DNA of 64,000 nt. Source: Narthecium ossifragum (Eukaryota > Streptophyta > Magnoliopsida > Dioscoreales > Nartheciaceae). Numbering within the stretch: the stretch's first letter is position 1; the number at the start of each line of letters is the position of its first letter. The notes under the pieces were generated by a model. The model saw nothing but the letters and a program-made list of their open reading frames with translations. It was not told where the DNA came from and did not search any database. Below are positions 54,816 to 64,000 of this stretch, piece after piece. The position numbers and the translations under genes are program-made. Location of the stretch: positions 19,334,492 to 19,398,491 of the forward strand of contig OY986971.1 of assembly GCA_963920575.1 (NCBI GenBank), written 5' to 3'.

Positions 54816-55330
54816 ACTGGTGCACAGTTCCTACGAACTGTGCCAGAAATCTCATTTCTTGGATTTGATCTATCAAAGCTTATTGGAAATCGATGAAACT
54901 TTGCAGGCACACGTAACTAATGATGGGGAAACTATTGATATGAAGAAAACATGATTTTGATGGTTATATCTCAAATCTACTTCGAAACGACCAAAAACTG
55001 ACAAACCGGCTATAATACGAGAATCGTATGATAAAATACGAAAACCAAATGGTAGAAATCTATAGCACCCATGTATAAAGCTACACAACATTCTACTATA
55101 TAAACCTACATCAAAAACACAATAAACCTATCCTAGGTGAACCCAATCATACGATCGGGGTAGAAACACCTACTTGATCAAGTAGGGCAGCTTCTCAACG
55201 CATTCCCCAAGCTCTATCACCAAGATCCGCTCCTCGAAGATCGCGCCTCCAAGCCCTAGCTCAGCCGGTAGGAGAGAGAGAGAGAACGAGAGGAGAGGGA
55301 AGAAAGAGAAAGGAAAGAGAGAGAAGGTCA

Positions 55331-55434
55331 GGGTATTTATAGAGATCAGGATCTGATCTCGGTCGTCCGATTCGATCTTTCCCGATCGAGCTCCAATCTT
55401 TCCCGATCGAGCTCCGATCTTTCGATCGAAGGCA
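55331..55434 (-). promoter_or_regulatory. LTR F promoter
   Basis: Sense ctctataaataccc (55331-55344). The upstream sites are weaker: two cccgatcgagctcc repeats and gatctttcgatcgaag (55377-55434). Confidence 0.6.
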
Positions 55435-55764
55435 CCCTTAAGGTTTTAATCAATCACATATATCAATCCTAGGCCGTGTGTGCGTTACGCGGGTGTGAAA
55501 TCGACCACCAGGCATAATTTACCAAATTGCCCTTGGGGTCACAAGAGAAATACGATCAACCTAATCGCACCCGACGCGAAACCAAATCAACAAGAAACAT
55601 CCCTCGACCCACGTGGTCGAGCTTGGTTAGAGGAACGGGTCCTCACAGTAATTGGCGCGCATGCATTACGATCACTACAACACCCATACAACAGAAAGAT
55701 CGTCACTTTGTAGAAATCCATGTCTCTAAAGGATACTAAAATAATAAAGCCATAAAAATTGCCA

Positions 55765-56334
55765 TCAAACATATGAGACATAAAAAAACAAAAATAATAT
55801 CCCCTGATCGGTGTAAATAAAAATTACTCTAATTTGAAAGCATAAGACCGTTGGTGGCGATGGTGGTGTCGGCGAATCGGCATTGCTCATCGAGTCATTG
55901 TCTGAGGAGAACCACGACGCCTGTGACAGTGGAGATCCAGGTGTGAATTCAGACATCGAGGAGCGGGGCGGACTATCATCAGAAGAGTAGGAGGATTGGC
56001 TCGATAGAGACATATTAGAATTTAGTGATCTGGCTAGGCCTGACAAGGGTCGCAATGTGTGTCTGCGAAGAATTGACGAAAAACTTGTCGCAGGGCACGG
56101 TAGAGGAGCAGAGTGAGGCTTGGGTGGAAATGGCGAAGCACACCAGTGGCTGAAGAGAACATGCCGAGGAGAGTAAAGGATGAGACCTGAAAGTTGGAAG
56201 AGGAACGGAGTGAGGAAGGCGGTGGCCTGGGTGGTGGAAGAGGTGATCGACGATGGTCGGAAGGGAGGAAAATGAAGGAACAGAGCAGGAAGGAAGGAAG
56301 ATGACGGTCGATCGATAGAGAGATCGAAGCGCAA
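55765..56334 (-). CDS. ORF downstream of pol in Athila-3
   Basis: 189 open codons in the position where Athila elements can carry an additional ORF. The first 107 residues are Pro/Phe/Ser-rich. From the internal Met at 56011-56013 the protein is Ser/Asp-rich (MSLSSQSSYSSDDSPPRSS) with SP repeats. No signal peptide, membrane anchor or known domain is convincing. A related segment occurs in the relic at 48265-48320. It is preceded by palindromes and a TATA-like site (56363-56765). Coding status is uncertain. Confidence 0.4.
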   Translation of the reverse strand: MRFDLSIDRPSSSFLPALFLHFPPFRPSSITSSTTQATAFLTPFLFQLSGLILYSPRHVLFSHWCASPFPPKPHSAPLPCPATSFSSILRRHTLRPLSGLARSLNSNMSLSSQSSYSSDDSPPRSSMSEFTPGSPLSQASWFSSDNDSMSNADSPTPPSPPTVLCFQIRVIFIYTDQGILFLFFYVSYV

Positions 56335-56362
56335 GAGATGAGATAGGAAGTCAGAAACGTGC

Positions 56363-56765
56363 GGATTTAAATAGAGGATGAACTAAAATTTGAGTTAGAG
56401 TATGAAAACGAGTAGGATTAGATTTACATCCGATGATAGATCCGATCGAGCAGAAAACAAATCACTGGCGGTCGATCCGACGGTCAACCGTGGGAGTGGG
56501 TGATCTTGGGAAAATAAGGCGACGGTCGATGCGACGATTGATCGACCGATGGACCATGGATTACATGATTTGTTTTTGGAGGTGACGGTTGATCATCGCA
56601 TCAACCCTGAGAAGCATTTTCTGTGACAGACCCTCATAGACGATGTGGCAGTCGATGGTGACGGTCGACCGTGAGCTGTGAGGGTCCATCGCCGCATTGA
56701 TCCTGAGAAGCTGGTTCCGTGACAGAGCCTCACAGACGATGTGGCGGTCGATGCGACGGTCGATT
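56363..56765 (-). promoter_or_regulatory. Putative internal promoter in Athila-3
   Basis: Sense cggtcga / gatcgaccg sites at 56465-56765 and the shared module (ctgtgacagagcctcacaga on the plus strand near 56720) precede cctctatttaaatcc (56363-56377), just before the ORF start at 56334. Confidence 0.5.
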
Positions 56766-56910
56766 GTGGTTCAAACAAATTCAAATTTTCTAGATATTAT
56801 GATTATTCGTATTGGAAAATAAAGGAAAAATGTAGGAAAATCGGAAAAATCATGAAAAATCCTAAAACTTAAAAGCAAATTCTAGAAAGCTAAGTAAAAA
56901 ACATAAAACT

Positions 56911-56931
56911 GGTTTGCCTCCCAATAAGCGT
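56911..56931 (-). other. Conserved post-pol box of Athila-3
   Basis: Sense cgcttattgggaggcaaac is the Athila/Tat box found after pol. The same box lies at 15901 in the non-autonomous element. Confidence 0.65.
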
Positions 56932-56968
56932 GTAATTTTACGTCTTTCGCTAGACGAGCCTAAAAGGA

Positions 56969-57757
56969 TCAGTTATAGCACGGGTTCGTTAACTCGACGG
57001 ACTCAATAACATCACTGTGAGGTATATCCTCCACACAATGCTTTGATCTATGGCCATTAACATTAAATATTTCATTTGTATGTGGATGTCGAATTTCTAT
57101 TGCACCATGTGGACAAACCCTTTTTATAATAAAAGGCCCGGACCATCGAGAACATAATTTACCTAGAAAAAAGCTCAATTTAGCATTGAAAAGCCAGACT
57201 TTTTGCCCGATGTCAAAAGTCCACCTTGAAATATGTTTATCATGGAAGGCCTTTGTTTTATCTTTATAAATTTTGGAATTCAAATATGCCTCATTGCGAA
57301 TATCCTCAAGTTCACATAAACTCAGTTTCATATGTGTTGTGACGGCATTGGTATTAGTATTGAGCTTTTTAATTGCACACATACCTCGATGTTCTAATTC
57401 TACGGGCAAATGGCACGGTTTACCAAACACTAACCGATATGGGGGCATACCAATAGGTGTTTCATACGTTGTCCTATAAGCCCAAAGTGCATCATCTAGC
57501 TTAGTGGCCCAGTCTGTGCGATTAATACCAACAATTTTCTCTAATATGCGCTTTATTTCCCTATTAGAAAGTTCTACCTGACCACTAGTCCGAGGATGAT
57601 AGGGAGTGGCTACCTTATGTGTGATAGAGTATTTTATAAGAAGAGATGCAAAGTGCTGATTATTAAAATGAGAACCACCATCGCTAATAATTGCACGGGG
57701 ATAACCAAATCGAGAAAAGTTATTACTTTGAAGAAATTTAATCACGACTTTATGATC
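56969..57757 (-). pseudogene. Athila-3 integrase, core deleted in part
   Basis: Open from [10 protein letters not shown] through [18 protein letters not shown] (second catalytic Asp), [12 protein letters not shown] (Glu) and [20 protein letters not shown] to a C-terminal [16 protein letters not shown] domain. No chromodomain, as expected for Athila. Immediately upstream, [10 protein letters not shown] is joined out of frame to DHKVV. Family comparison shows that about 100 or more codons, with the zinc-finger Cys pair and the first catalytic Asp, are missing at about 57757. Confidence 0.9.
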
Positions 57758-59300
57758 CACTTTGTAGAACTTTTGAAGCGGTTTTCTTCCCTAAGAAATG
57801 ACCACCACATGCATGTTTATGACAAAAAGTGAGAATGTCTTGAACTTCTGACTCATGCACACATCGTCTAATTACTTGATCAGAGCAATGCTTAAACAAT
57901 TCAGGGTCTTCCCATATATAATATCTAATCTGATAAAAGAATCTATCTTTAGCATTTTTAGACCATGAGTCGGGAAGCTTGCCAGAAACAAGATAATTCA
58001 CTATATGTGCATACCAAGACTGTGAAAGATGAGTCACATAAAAGAGATGCTCGTCTGGAAAGGAAGTATTAACAAGAGTGTTATCAAGAATATGTTCCAA
58101 AGGAAGGCGAGACAAGTGATCATCAACTACATTTTCTAAGCCTTTCTTATCCCTAATCTCTAGATCAAGTTCTTGCAAAAGAAAGATCCATCGAATCAGT
58201 CTAGGTTTGGCATCTTTTTTAGCTAAAAGATATCGCAGAGTGGCATGATCAATATAGATAAGGATTTTGAGACCTAGGAGGTAGGGACGAAACTTTTCCA
58301 ATGCAAATATTACGGCTAATAATTCCTTCTCAGTAGTGGTATAATTGATTTGAGATTCAGAGAGGGTCTTACTAGCATAATAAATCACATGTGGGATTTT
58401 GTTTACTCGTTGTCCTAAAATAGCTCCTATGGCAAAATCAGAAGCATCACACATAAGTTCAAAAGGTAAAGAATAGTCAAGAGCATGAACTATAGGTGCG
58501 GTAGACAATAAATCATGGATAGTTTTAAAAGCTGTCAAACATGCATTATTGAAGACAAAAGGAACATCTTTGGCCAGTATTTCACAAAAGGGTCGAGAAA
58601 TTTTGGAAAAATCTTTGATGAATCGACGGTAGAATCCAGCATGATCTAGAAATGAACGAATTTGGCGCACAGATGAAGGTGGAGGTAATTTAGAAATTAA
58701 CTCAACTTTAGCCATATCAACCTCTATACCACGTTTTGAAACAATGTGACCTAAAACAATTCCTTCATGAACCATAAAATGACTCTTTTCCGAACTGAGA
58801 ACTAAATTAGTTTCAATGCAATGATCTAAAACATTAGACAGGTTGTTTAAACATGATTCAAAAGAACTTCCAAATACAGAAAAATCATCTATGAAGACTT
58901 CTAGGAATTTATCAATCATGTCAGAGAAGATGGCCATTATACACCTTTGAAAAGTCGCTGGTGCATTATAAAGACCAAAAGGCATCCTACGGTAAGCAAA
59001 AGTACCAAGAGGGCATGTGAACATAGTTTTCTCTTGATCTTGAGGATCAACTGCAACTTGGTTATCCCCTGAATAACCATCTAGAAAACAATAATAACTC
59101 TGACCATAAAGTTTTTCTAAGATTTTATCAATGAAAGGAAGAGGGAAGTGATCTTTCCTAGTCAAAGCATTTAATTTCCTATAATGTATGCAAACACGCT
59201 ATCCCGTAGTCTGACGCATCAGAATCTAATCACCGTTCTTATTTTCTACACCTATTAGGCCGGATTTCTTAGGAACTACTTGTGTAGAGCTGACCCACTA
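57758..59300 (-). pseudogene. Athila-3 reverse transcriptase and RNase H
   Basis: 471 codons open from 59165. [43 protein letters not shown] and the catalytic [10 protein letters not shown]. Then [19 protein letters not shown] and [17 protein letters not shown]. RNase [56 protein letters not shown] and VDDHLSRL. The integrase zinc region starts HKHACGGHF. The first RT block (VVPKKSGLIGV...[10 protein letters not shown], 59166-59300) has two stops. RT motifs are intact after that point. Confidence 0.92.
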
Positions 59301-59553
59301 GCTATCAAAAATTGGGTAAATAATACAGACATCTAAAAGTTTCACTACCTCTTTCTTCATCTCCTCTTTCATATTAGGATTAAGGCGGCGTTGCATTTCC
59401 CTAACAGTTTTAGATTCATCCTCGAGATGAATATTACGCATGCAAATTGAAGGGTCAATAACTTTCAAATCAACCACTGACTCTCCTGATCGTTTGAAAG
59501 TGAAGAAGAGATGATAACGGGAAGAGAGGAATCTGATCCTAGAAAAACATACT

Positions 59554-59832
59554 TTAGCGTTTAGGCAGTGATTTTAATTCTAAATCAGGTGGTGCTTCAA
59601 GTAAAGAAGGTGCAGGAGTAGAAGAAAGCGGTGGAAGGGGTTCAACCATCCAAGAAATAGATTCAATCTCCGTTGTGTCTAGACCGATTGATCGGCCGTC
59701 TCGCTGATTGGTCGGTAAATCTGATTTGTGTGTGCCAATGTCATCTTTCAATTGTGCAATTTCTAAATTAACATCATCATCATTATCAAAGTCATAATCT
59801 TGCAAAATATCAGAAAATTCATCATAAATCAT
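59554..59832 (-). pseudogene. Athila-3 protease-RT linker
   Basis: An acidic segment (MIYDEFSDILQDYDFDNDDD) then WMVEPLPPLSSTPAPSLLEAPPDLELKSLP. The LPPDLELKPLP-type sequence is the usual leader of Athila RT. Frames between 59300 and 59554 are broken. Confidence 0.65.
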
Positions 59833-59892
59833 GACATATGATCTGTCATCAATACATTAAGTCAAAATATCAGTATTATAACATTCATCATC

Positions 59893-60746
59893 CTACTTAG
59901 GCAAACATGCAATTTTAAAAATATTCAATTTAACATGCATATGTCCAAAAGAAACATCTATAATACCAGTTTGACAGTTTATACATGTATTCGCTGTGGC
60001 CAAAAAGGGATGTTCTAAGATAATAGGTACCGTCTTTTTGCAGGGGACAACAGGTTCCATATCCAAGATAACAAAGTCAATGGGAAAGAAGAAATTATCC
60101 ACTTTAACTAAAACATCCTCTAAGATACCTCTCGGTGTTTTAATGGATCTATCAGCTAATTGTAAAACTACCGATGTCTCCTTAAGTTCTCCCATTCCAA
60201 ATTTCTTGTAAAGGTAGTAGGCATAAGGTTCACACTGGAGCCTAAGTCATGTAGGGCACCATTTATATGACAGTCTCCTATACAACAAGGTATGGTAGGG
60301 GTATCTGGATCTTTTAGTTTGGGAGGTGTATCATGTTTCAAAGTTGAACTAACCTGCTCAGTGACAAAAATCTTTTTAGACACTTTGAATTTAGCATGGC
60401 GTTTATGGGTACAAAGATCATTAAGAAACTTGGCATATGAAGGAATCTGTCTAATGGCATCAAGCAAAGGTATGTTAATATTGAGTTACTTAAAGGTCTC
60501 AAGGATTTCTTCGATGGTTTTTCAGGATTTTATGATTGAAGAAGGATCCTTAAGTGCTGCAGGAAAAGGCAGTTTAGGAATATATTTAGCTGGATCAGAA
60601 TCTCTAGAATCAGCTAGGCCAATATCAGGTGGAAAATAAGGATCATCTTGGAATGGACAATTGATCGTCGGATCGGGCATTTGATTGTCCAGACTGACTG
60701 GTTCACCTATTTGATTGCCTACTGTTTTGCCACTTCTAAGGGTCAC
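59893..60746 (-). pseudogene. Athila-3 protease
   Basis: VTLRSGK, LDAIRQIPSYAKFLNDL, FVTEQVSSTLKH and IPCCIGDCHINGALHDLGSS. The active site reads Asp-Leu-Gly, as in Athila proteases. A frameshift near 60180 leads to MGELKETSVVLQLADRSIK, EDVLVKVDNFFFPIDFVILD and PFLATANTCINCQTGII. An extra stop occurs near 60480. Recognisable throughout but not a single frame. Confidence 0.85.
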
Positions 60747-60911
60747 AATGGCTTTGGCACTCTCAAAGTTTTAGCTTTCTACATAGTGATGGCCTCTCGG
60801 GTTGGTCACAGGTTGACTTAGCAAGTGTCATTCCTCTCTTTTAGACAAGGTGTTAGAAAGTTGGCTCAATGAATTCTCAAGTTTAGCAATGGATTGGGTA
60901 TTAGAATTACA

Positions 60912-62000
60912 CTAGTTCTCTATTCTAGACACATTATTCTGCATTTTGGACACTTCACTTGTCATCATGGCTGACAAGATAAAACTCAATGCTGATTCAA
61001 AATTGGATTGGACTGGAGAGGCTGAATTTGCTTGTGGAGGGTACCCAGGGTTTGGATTTGCAGAAGGTTTTGGTGGGTACTTCAAAGCAAAATAATTAAC
61101 TGTATTGTTTTGTCCTTGAATATTACTTGAATGTTGTGGCTTCCAACTAAAATTAAGATGCTCAGAACTAAGGCAAATGGCACAGGTGTCAAGAGAAGTA
61201 TTAGACAATTGTTGAGCAAGAGTTTGACCTATTTTCAACTGGTTTAAATCTTTTGTTAGGAGGGCTACTTGTGCGGAGATACTTTGGAATTCAGAAATTT
61301 CATGAATTCCCTGAGAATTATGAACAGTAGTAGACCGACTCCTAGAAACTGAGGCATTGTGTTGTGAATTTTCAGCAAGGTTGTCATACATTTCCTAAAG
61401 AGCAGTCCATTGCCTACTAAAAACAACACCCCCACAGCATGCTTTGACCATCGTCCTATAACGATCATTAAGACCATTATAAAACGAAGATACTTAAATG
61501 TTTCCCATGCTTCATGGAACATTTCACCTTCGTTTTGCTTAAAAGAAATAATCCTGGTCCGATAATTTTATATTTTAATGGTAGGGAAATATTTTTTAAG
61601 GAAAGCATCCATAAGTTGATCCCATGTTGAAATCGAATTTGGAGCTAAGGTTTGAAGCCAATGTTTAGCCTTATCTTTCAAAGAAAAAGGGAAAATCTTG
61701 AGTCTAAAGGCATCATCATTAAAATGCTGAAGTTTCAACATGGAAAGGATTTCAAGGAAGCTAGCAATGTGTTCATATGGATCCTCGTTCTCACGCCCAT
61801 AGAAAGAAGATAGAGTTGTAATCCAGTTAGGCTTAATCTCGTAATGTGTAGCATTAATTGTAGGTGGGTTGATATAAGAAGCTTAGGTATAAGGTCCAGG
61901 CAGGAAGTGATTCCTAGTTGGGATTTCTCTATTATTGTTATCATCTCCCCCCACCCATATTAGCACTAGGGTCAACGACATGTCCCTCGGTTTCAGCCAT
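60912..62000 (-). pseudogene. Athila-3 gag
   Basis: Start ATG at 61998-62000 (MAETEGHVVDPSANMG), then frameshifts. Recognisable parts are REIPTRNHFLPGPYT, INATHYEIKPNWITTL, EDPYEHIASFLEILSMLKLQ and FPFSLKDKAKHWLQTLAPNS, then WDQLMDAFLKKYFP. The C-terminal section (60912-61391) has a knuckle CAICLSSEHLNFSW with Trp in place of the last Cys. At least three frame breaks. Confidence 0.85.
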
Positions 62001-62623
62001 TAAAGATTGCAGGTTATTTAAGGCTTCCTGGTAATTACTTAAAAGATTTCTGTCCTAAGGTTCTAGCTATTCGAAGTGTGGCCTCTATTTCTAGATCCAA
62101 AAGTTCCAGCGGGATATTTAGGGATCGTCTGCCTTGCATGCAAGATAAAACCAAAAAGAGAAAAAGAAAATAGAATATTCAGAGGAGAGGATAAAATCCG
62201 GAAAACAATGATTGAAACGAAAGGTTTTGAAGCATGAAACTACCCTATCTGCGCCCGTGGTCGATCTGGCGGTCAATCGTGGGACTGTGCAACTTTACTT
62301 GGAGAAGCGACGGTCGATCATCGTATCGACTCTAAGAAGGTTTTTTCATGATAGAGGCTCTCGGTCGATCCGGCGGTCGATGGAATGGTCGACCATGGAT
62401 ATCGTAGAGCACGACGGTCAATCCGGCGGATGATGTGGTGGTCGACCGTCAATCTGCTTCAAAGTAAAATCGTTCCACTGCTGCAGAAATTCCAGAAAAT
62501 TGTCAGAAAAATCCTAAAAAATGTAAAATAAAAATAAAAAATAGAGAAAGATAAAAATCTAACCAGGACCAGAAAATGAGTTAAGAGAAAATTAAATTGA
62601 TACTCCTTAAAAATCAGAAAATT
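62001..62623 (-). other. Athila-3 leader between primer site and gag, with palindromes
   Basis: Contains ggtcgatc, ggtcgaccat and gatagaggctctcggtcgat sites at 62258-62448, related to the shared module. No clear TATA follows in the sense direction. Otherwise AT-rich and non-coding. Confidence 0.6.
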
Positions 62624-62641
62624 TCCCCGACAACGACGCCA
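62624..62641 (-). other. Athila-3 primer-binding site
   Basis: Sense tggcgtcgttgtcgggga, tRNA-Asp type, five bases from the LTR end. Confidence 0.85.
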
Positions 62642-62646
62642 AAAAT

Positions 62647-64000
62647 TGATCGCTTGGAAACAATGTCGTTAAATCATACGCAAAACGTAATTTAGAAATT
62701 TATAAACTTTTCTTTCAACACTAAATTAATAAGATAGGATAATGGTGAAATAATCTCGTTCACACGACGTCGTTAAATCGCACAACTCGACACAATTTAT
62801 AAATATATAGTCCTTCAATCAATCACTACTCTACGAGCGTAGAACAGTGGTGTGATCTGGAGTCGAACCACAGACAAATATTGTCAACAGAGAAGAACTT
62901 AAATCAATCTCAAACATTCTATCCTAAGGTGAAAGAGAAGGATTTTGATTAACTATGGAATTAAATCTAACTAAGAAAGCAATAAAAGGATAGGGATGAA
63001 TCAATATGAGAAAGACCTAGAGATTACTCAATCCACTCTAATTTCACCTCCTGTATTCTAGTATCATCTTGTTTTCTAGTCTAGACATATGAAATCACGG
63101 CTTCTTAAGCTCGCATGAATCCCTAAAAGAACGCTCATGTTATCCTATGGCATAGTCTATCTTCGCTTAGCATAGACTGTGTTCGGACTTAACCAGAGTA
63201 CAATCTATCTTTGATTATCATAAACTATCTCAAAGGCACACACAAAAGCGACATTAAAATCATCCTAAGAATCTTTACACTCATGCACCGCAATCGTGTA
63301 AGACTGAAAATACGTCAAGGGACAACCAGGTTCCTTCAACTCTATTGTCATTAAAACTGAATTCAAAGGATCATGCCATAGAAAATATTACAAGATTTAA
63401 CTAGAAAAAATACAAGAAGGCTACATTATAGTTTCATGAGATCCCTAAGTGAGAGATTAGCCACTCATCTTGTGGATGGTGCCATGAATTTGGTGAATAA
63501 CGCTTCAGATCCACGGCGCATCTCCATCTTCTTCGGCAACCTTAATCCTTTCTTTTCTCTCTATGAGGCTTCTCCAATTTTGGATTAAATAACCATATAT
63601 AGGGGACCTCCCGAAATCAGGGTTTTGATTAAGTTAGACTTCTAGTGCAACTCAGATTTCCTGAATTAATCCTGACAGCCTATTCCGAGCGCAACTGGGC
63701 CCAATTAAGCCGGATGTTGAAAGCAAGTCCAACACAAAAGATGTAGATTAAGAAGTCTTCTATCAGATACCGAATGTTTCATAACATTCTAACGTATATG
63801 GAATATTTGAAGAATATTCTTCTGAACGTCGACGGACCAGTTTTCCAGCATCTGTTTATCTTCATAGTCTTCAACACTGGTATTACTTTGTCAGGAATCT
63901 CGCAAAGTGTCAAACATGACAGTCGTAGATCTCTGAGGCTTCTATAATATCACAAAGTTTCAGAATATTTGAACATTAGTAAAATATCTGGAGAATATAT
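62647..64000 (-). repeat. Athila-3 5' LTR, continuing past the window
   Basis: Plus-strand start tgatcgcttgg marks the sense 3' end of the LTR. The sequence to 64000 is non-coding. Its right part matches 48325 onward in the relic, whose end suggests that about 300-350 more LTR bases lie beyond the window. Confidence 0.8.

Larger units (their letters stand above)
53316..55647 (-). repeat. Gypsy-2 5' LTR (LTR F)
   Basis: 2,332 bp, tgtcacaccccgacccag...gggtcctcaca. The right flank gtaat lies in Athila-3 sequence, so Gypsy-2 probably inserted there, but its 3' LTR and the matching duplication are gone. Confidence 0.88.

Noticed and set aside
46954..55647. LTR E as the 3' LTR of Gypsy-2, paired with LTR F
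   Set aside because: Their starts differ (gacccgcgtaggccc against gacccagaaaaccc) and LTR E is inserted in Athila-A at a site with no matching flank. They belong to different subfamilies.

Overview
This is nuclear DNA of a flowering plant. The signs are plant-type LTR retrotransposons of the Tekay (chromovirus), Athila and SIRE/Maximus lineages, tRNA-iMet and tRNA-Asp primer sites, hAT and PIF/Harbinger-like non-autonomous elements, and very low gene density. The sequence alone does not name the species. No tRNA, rRNA or CRISPR feature was seen.

Layout. Bases 1-9,268 hold the only gene-like host sequence: the last codons of a gene (2-58), a convergent hypothetical acidic protein gene (993-1,715, minus), an RNase H-domain relic, a 1.7-kb hAT element with a perfect 8-bp duplication (3,190-4,921), a second copy of the first gene (about 5,929-6,765), and a Harbinger-like element that contains a 200-N gap. 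From 9,269 to 42,672 almost everything is a nested insertion that can be read from its target-site duplications. Solo LTR A (TSD GGGAG) lies beside inverted solo LTR G' (TSD GGTTC). G' was split by a non-autonomous Athila-like element (12,390-41,148). That element was split by Tekay element Gypsy-1 (16,454-37,502, TSD ACTTG). Gypsy-1 was split by a SIRE-type copia (23,623-33,066, TSD CTGGT) and by solo LTR C (20,289-22,558, TSD CGCCG). Bases 42,942-64,000 are a mosaic of broken elements: LTR G, Athila-A (plus strand), LTR E, a deleted Athila relic, Tekay element Gypsy-2 with LTR F (minus), and Athila-3 (minus), whose 5' LTR runs off the window.

The coding capacity is retroviral-like: gag, protease, reverse transcriptase/RNase H, integrase with or without chromodomain, and in SIRE an extra ORF after pol. 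Nearly all copies are dead: stops, frameshifts, loss of the RT catalytic box in Gypsy-1, catalytic substitutions in Gypsy-2, and an integrase deletion in Athila-3. SIRE is the most intact.

The most striking observation crosses families. LTRs of unrelated families (Tekay/gypsy, Athila/gypsy, SIRE/copia) carry clusters of GATC- or GTCGAC-centred palindromes just upstream of a TATA box. The same palindrome cluster plus TATA arrangement recurs inside SIRE before its extra ORF and inside Athila-3 before its downstream ORF. A longer module, with a gaggctcac core next to cggtcga palindromes, is shared between copia and gypsy elements in both orientations. This looks like a promoter/enhancer cassette shared across superfamilies. 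That is inference from reading and needs computation and transcript data.
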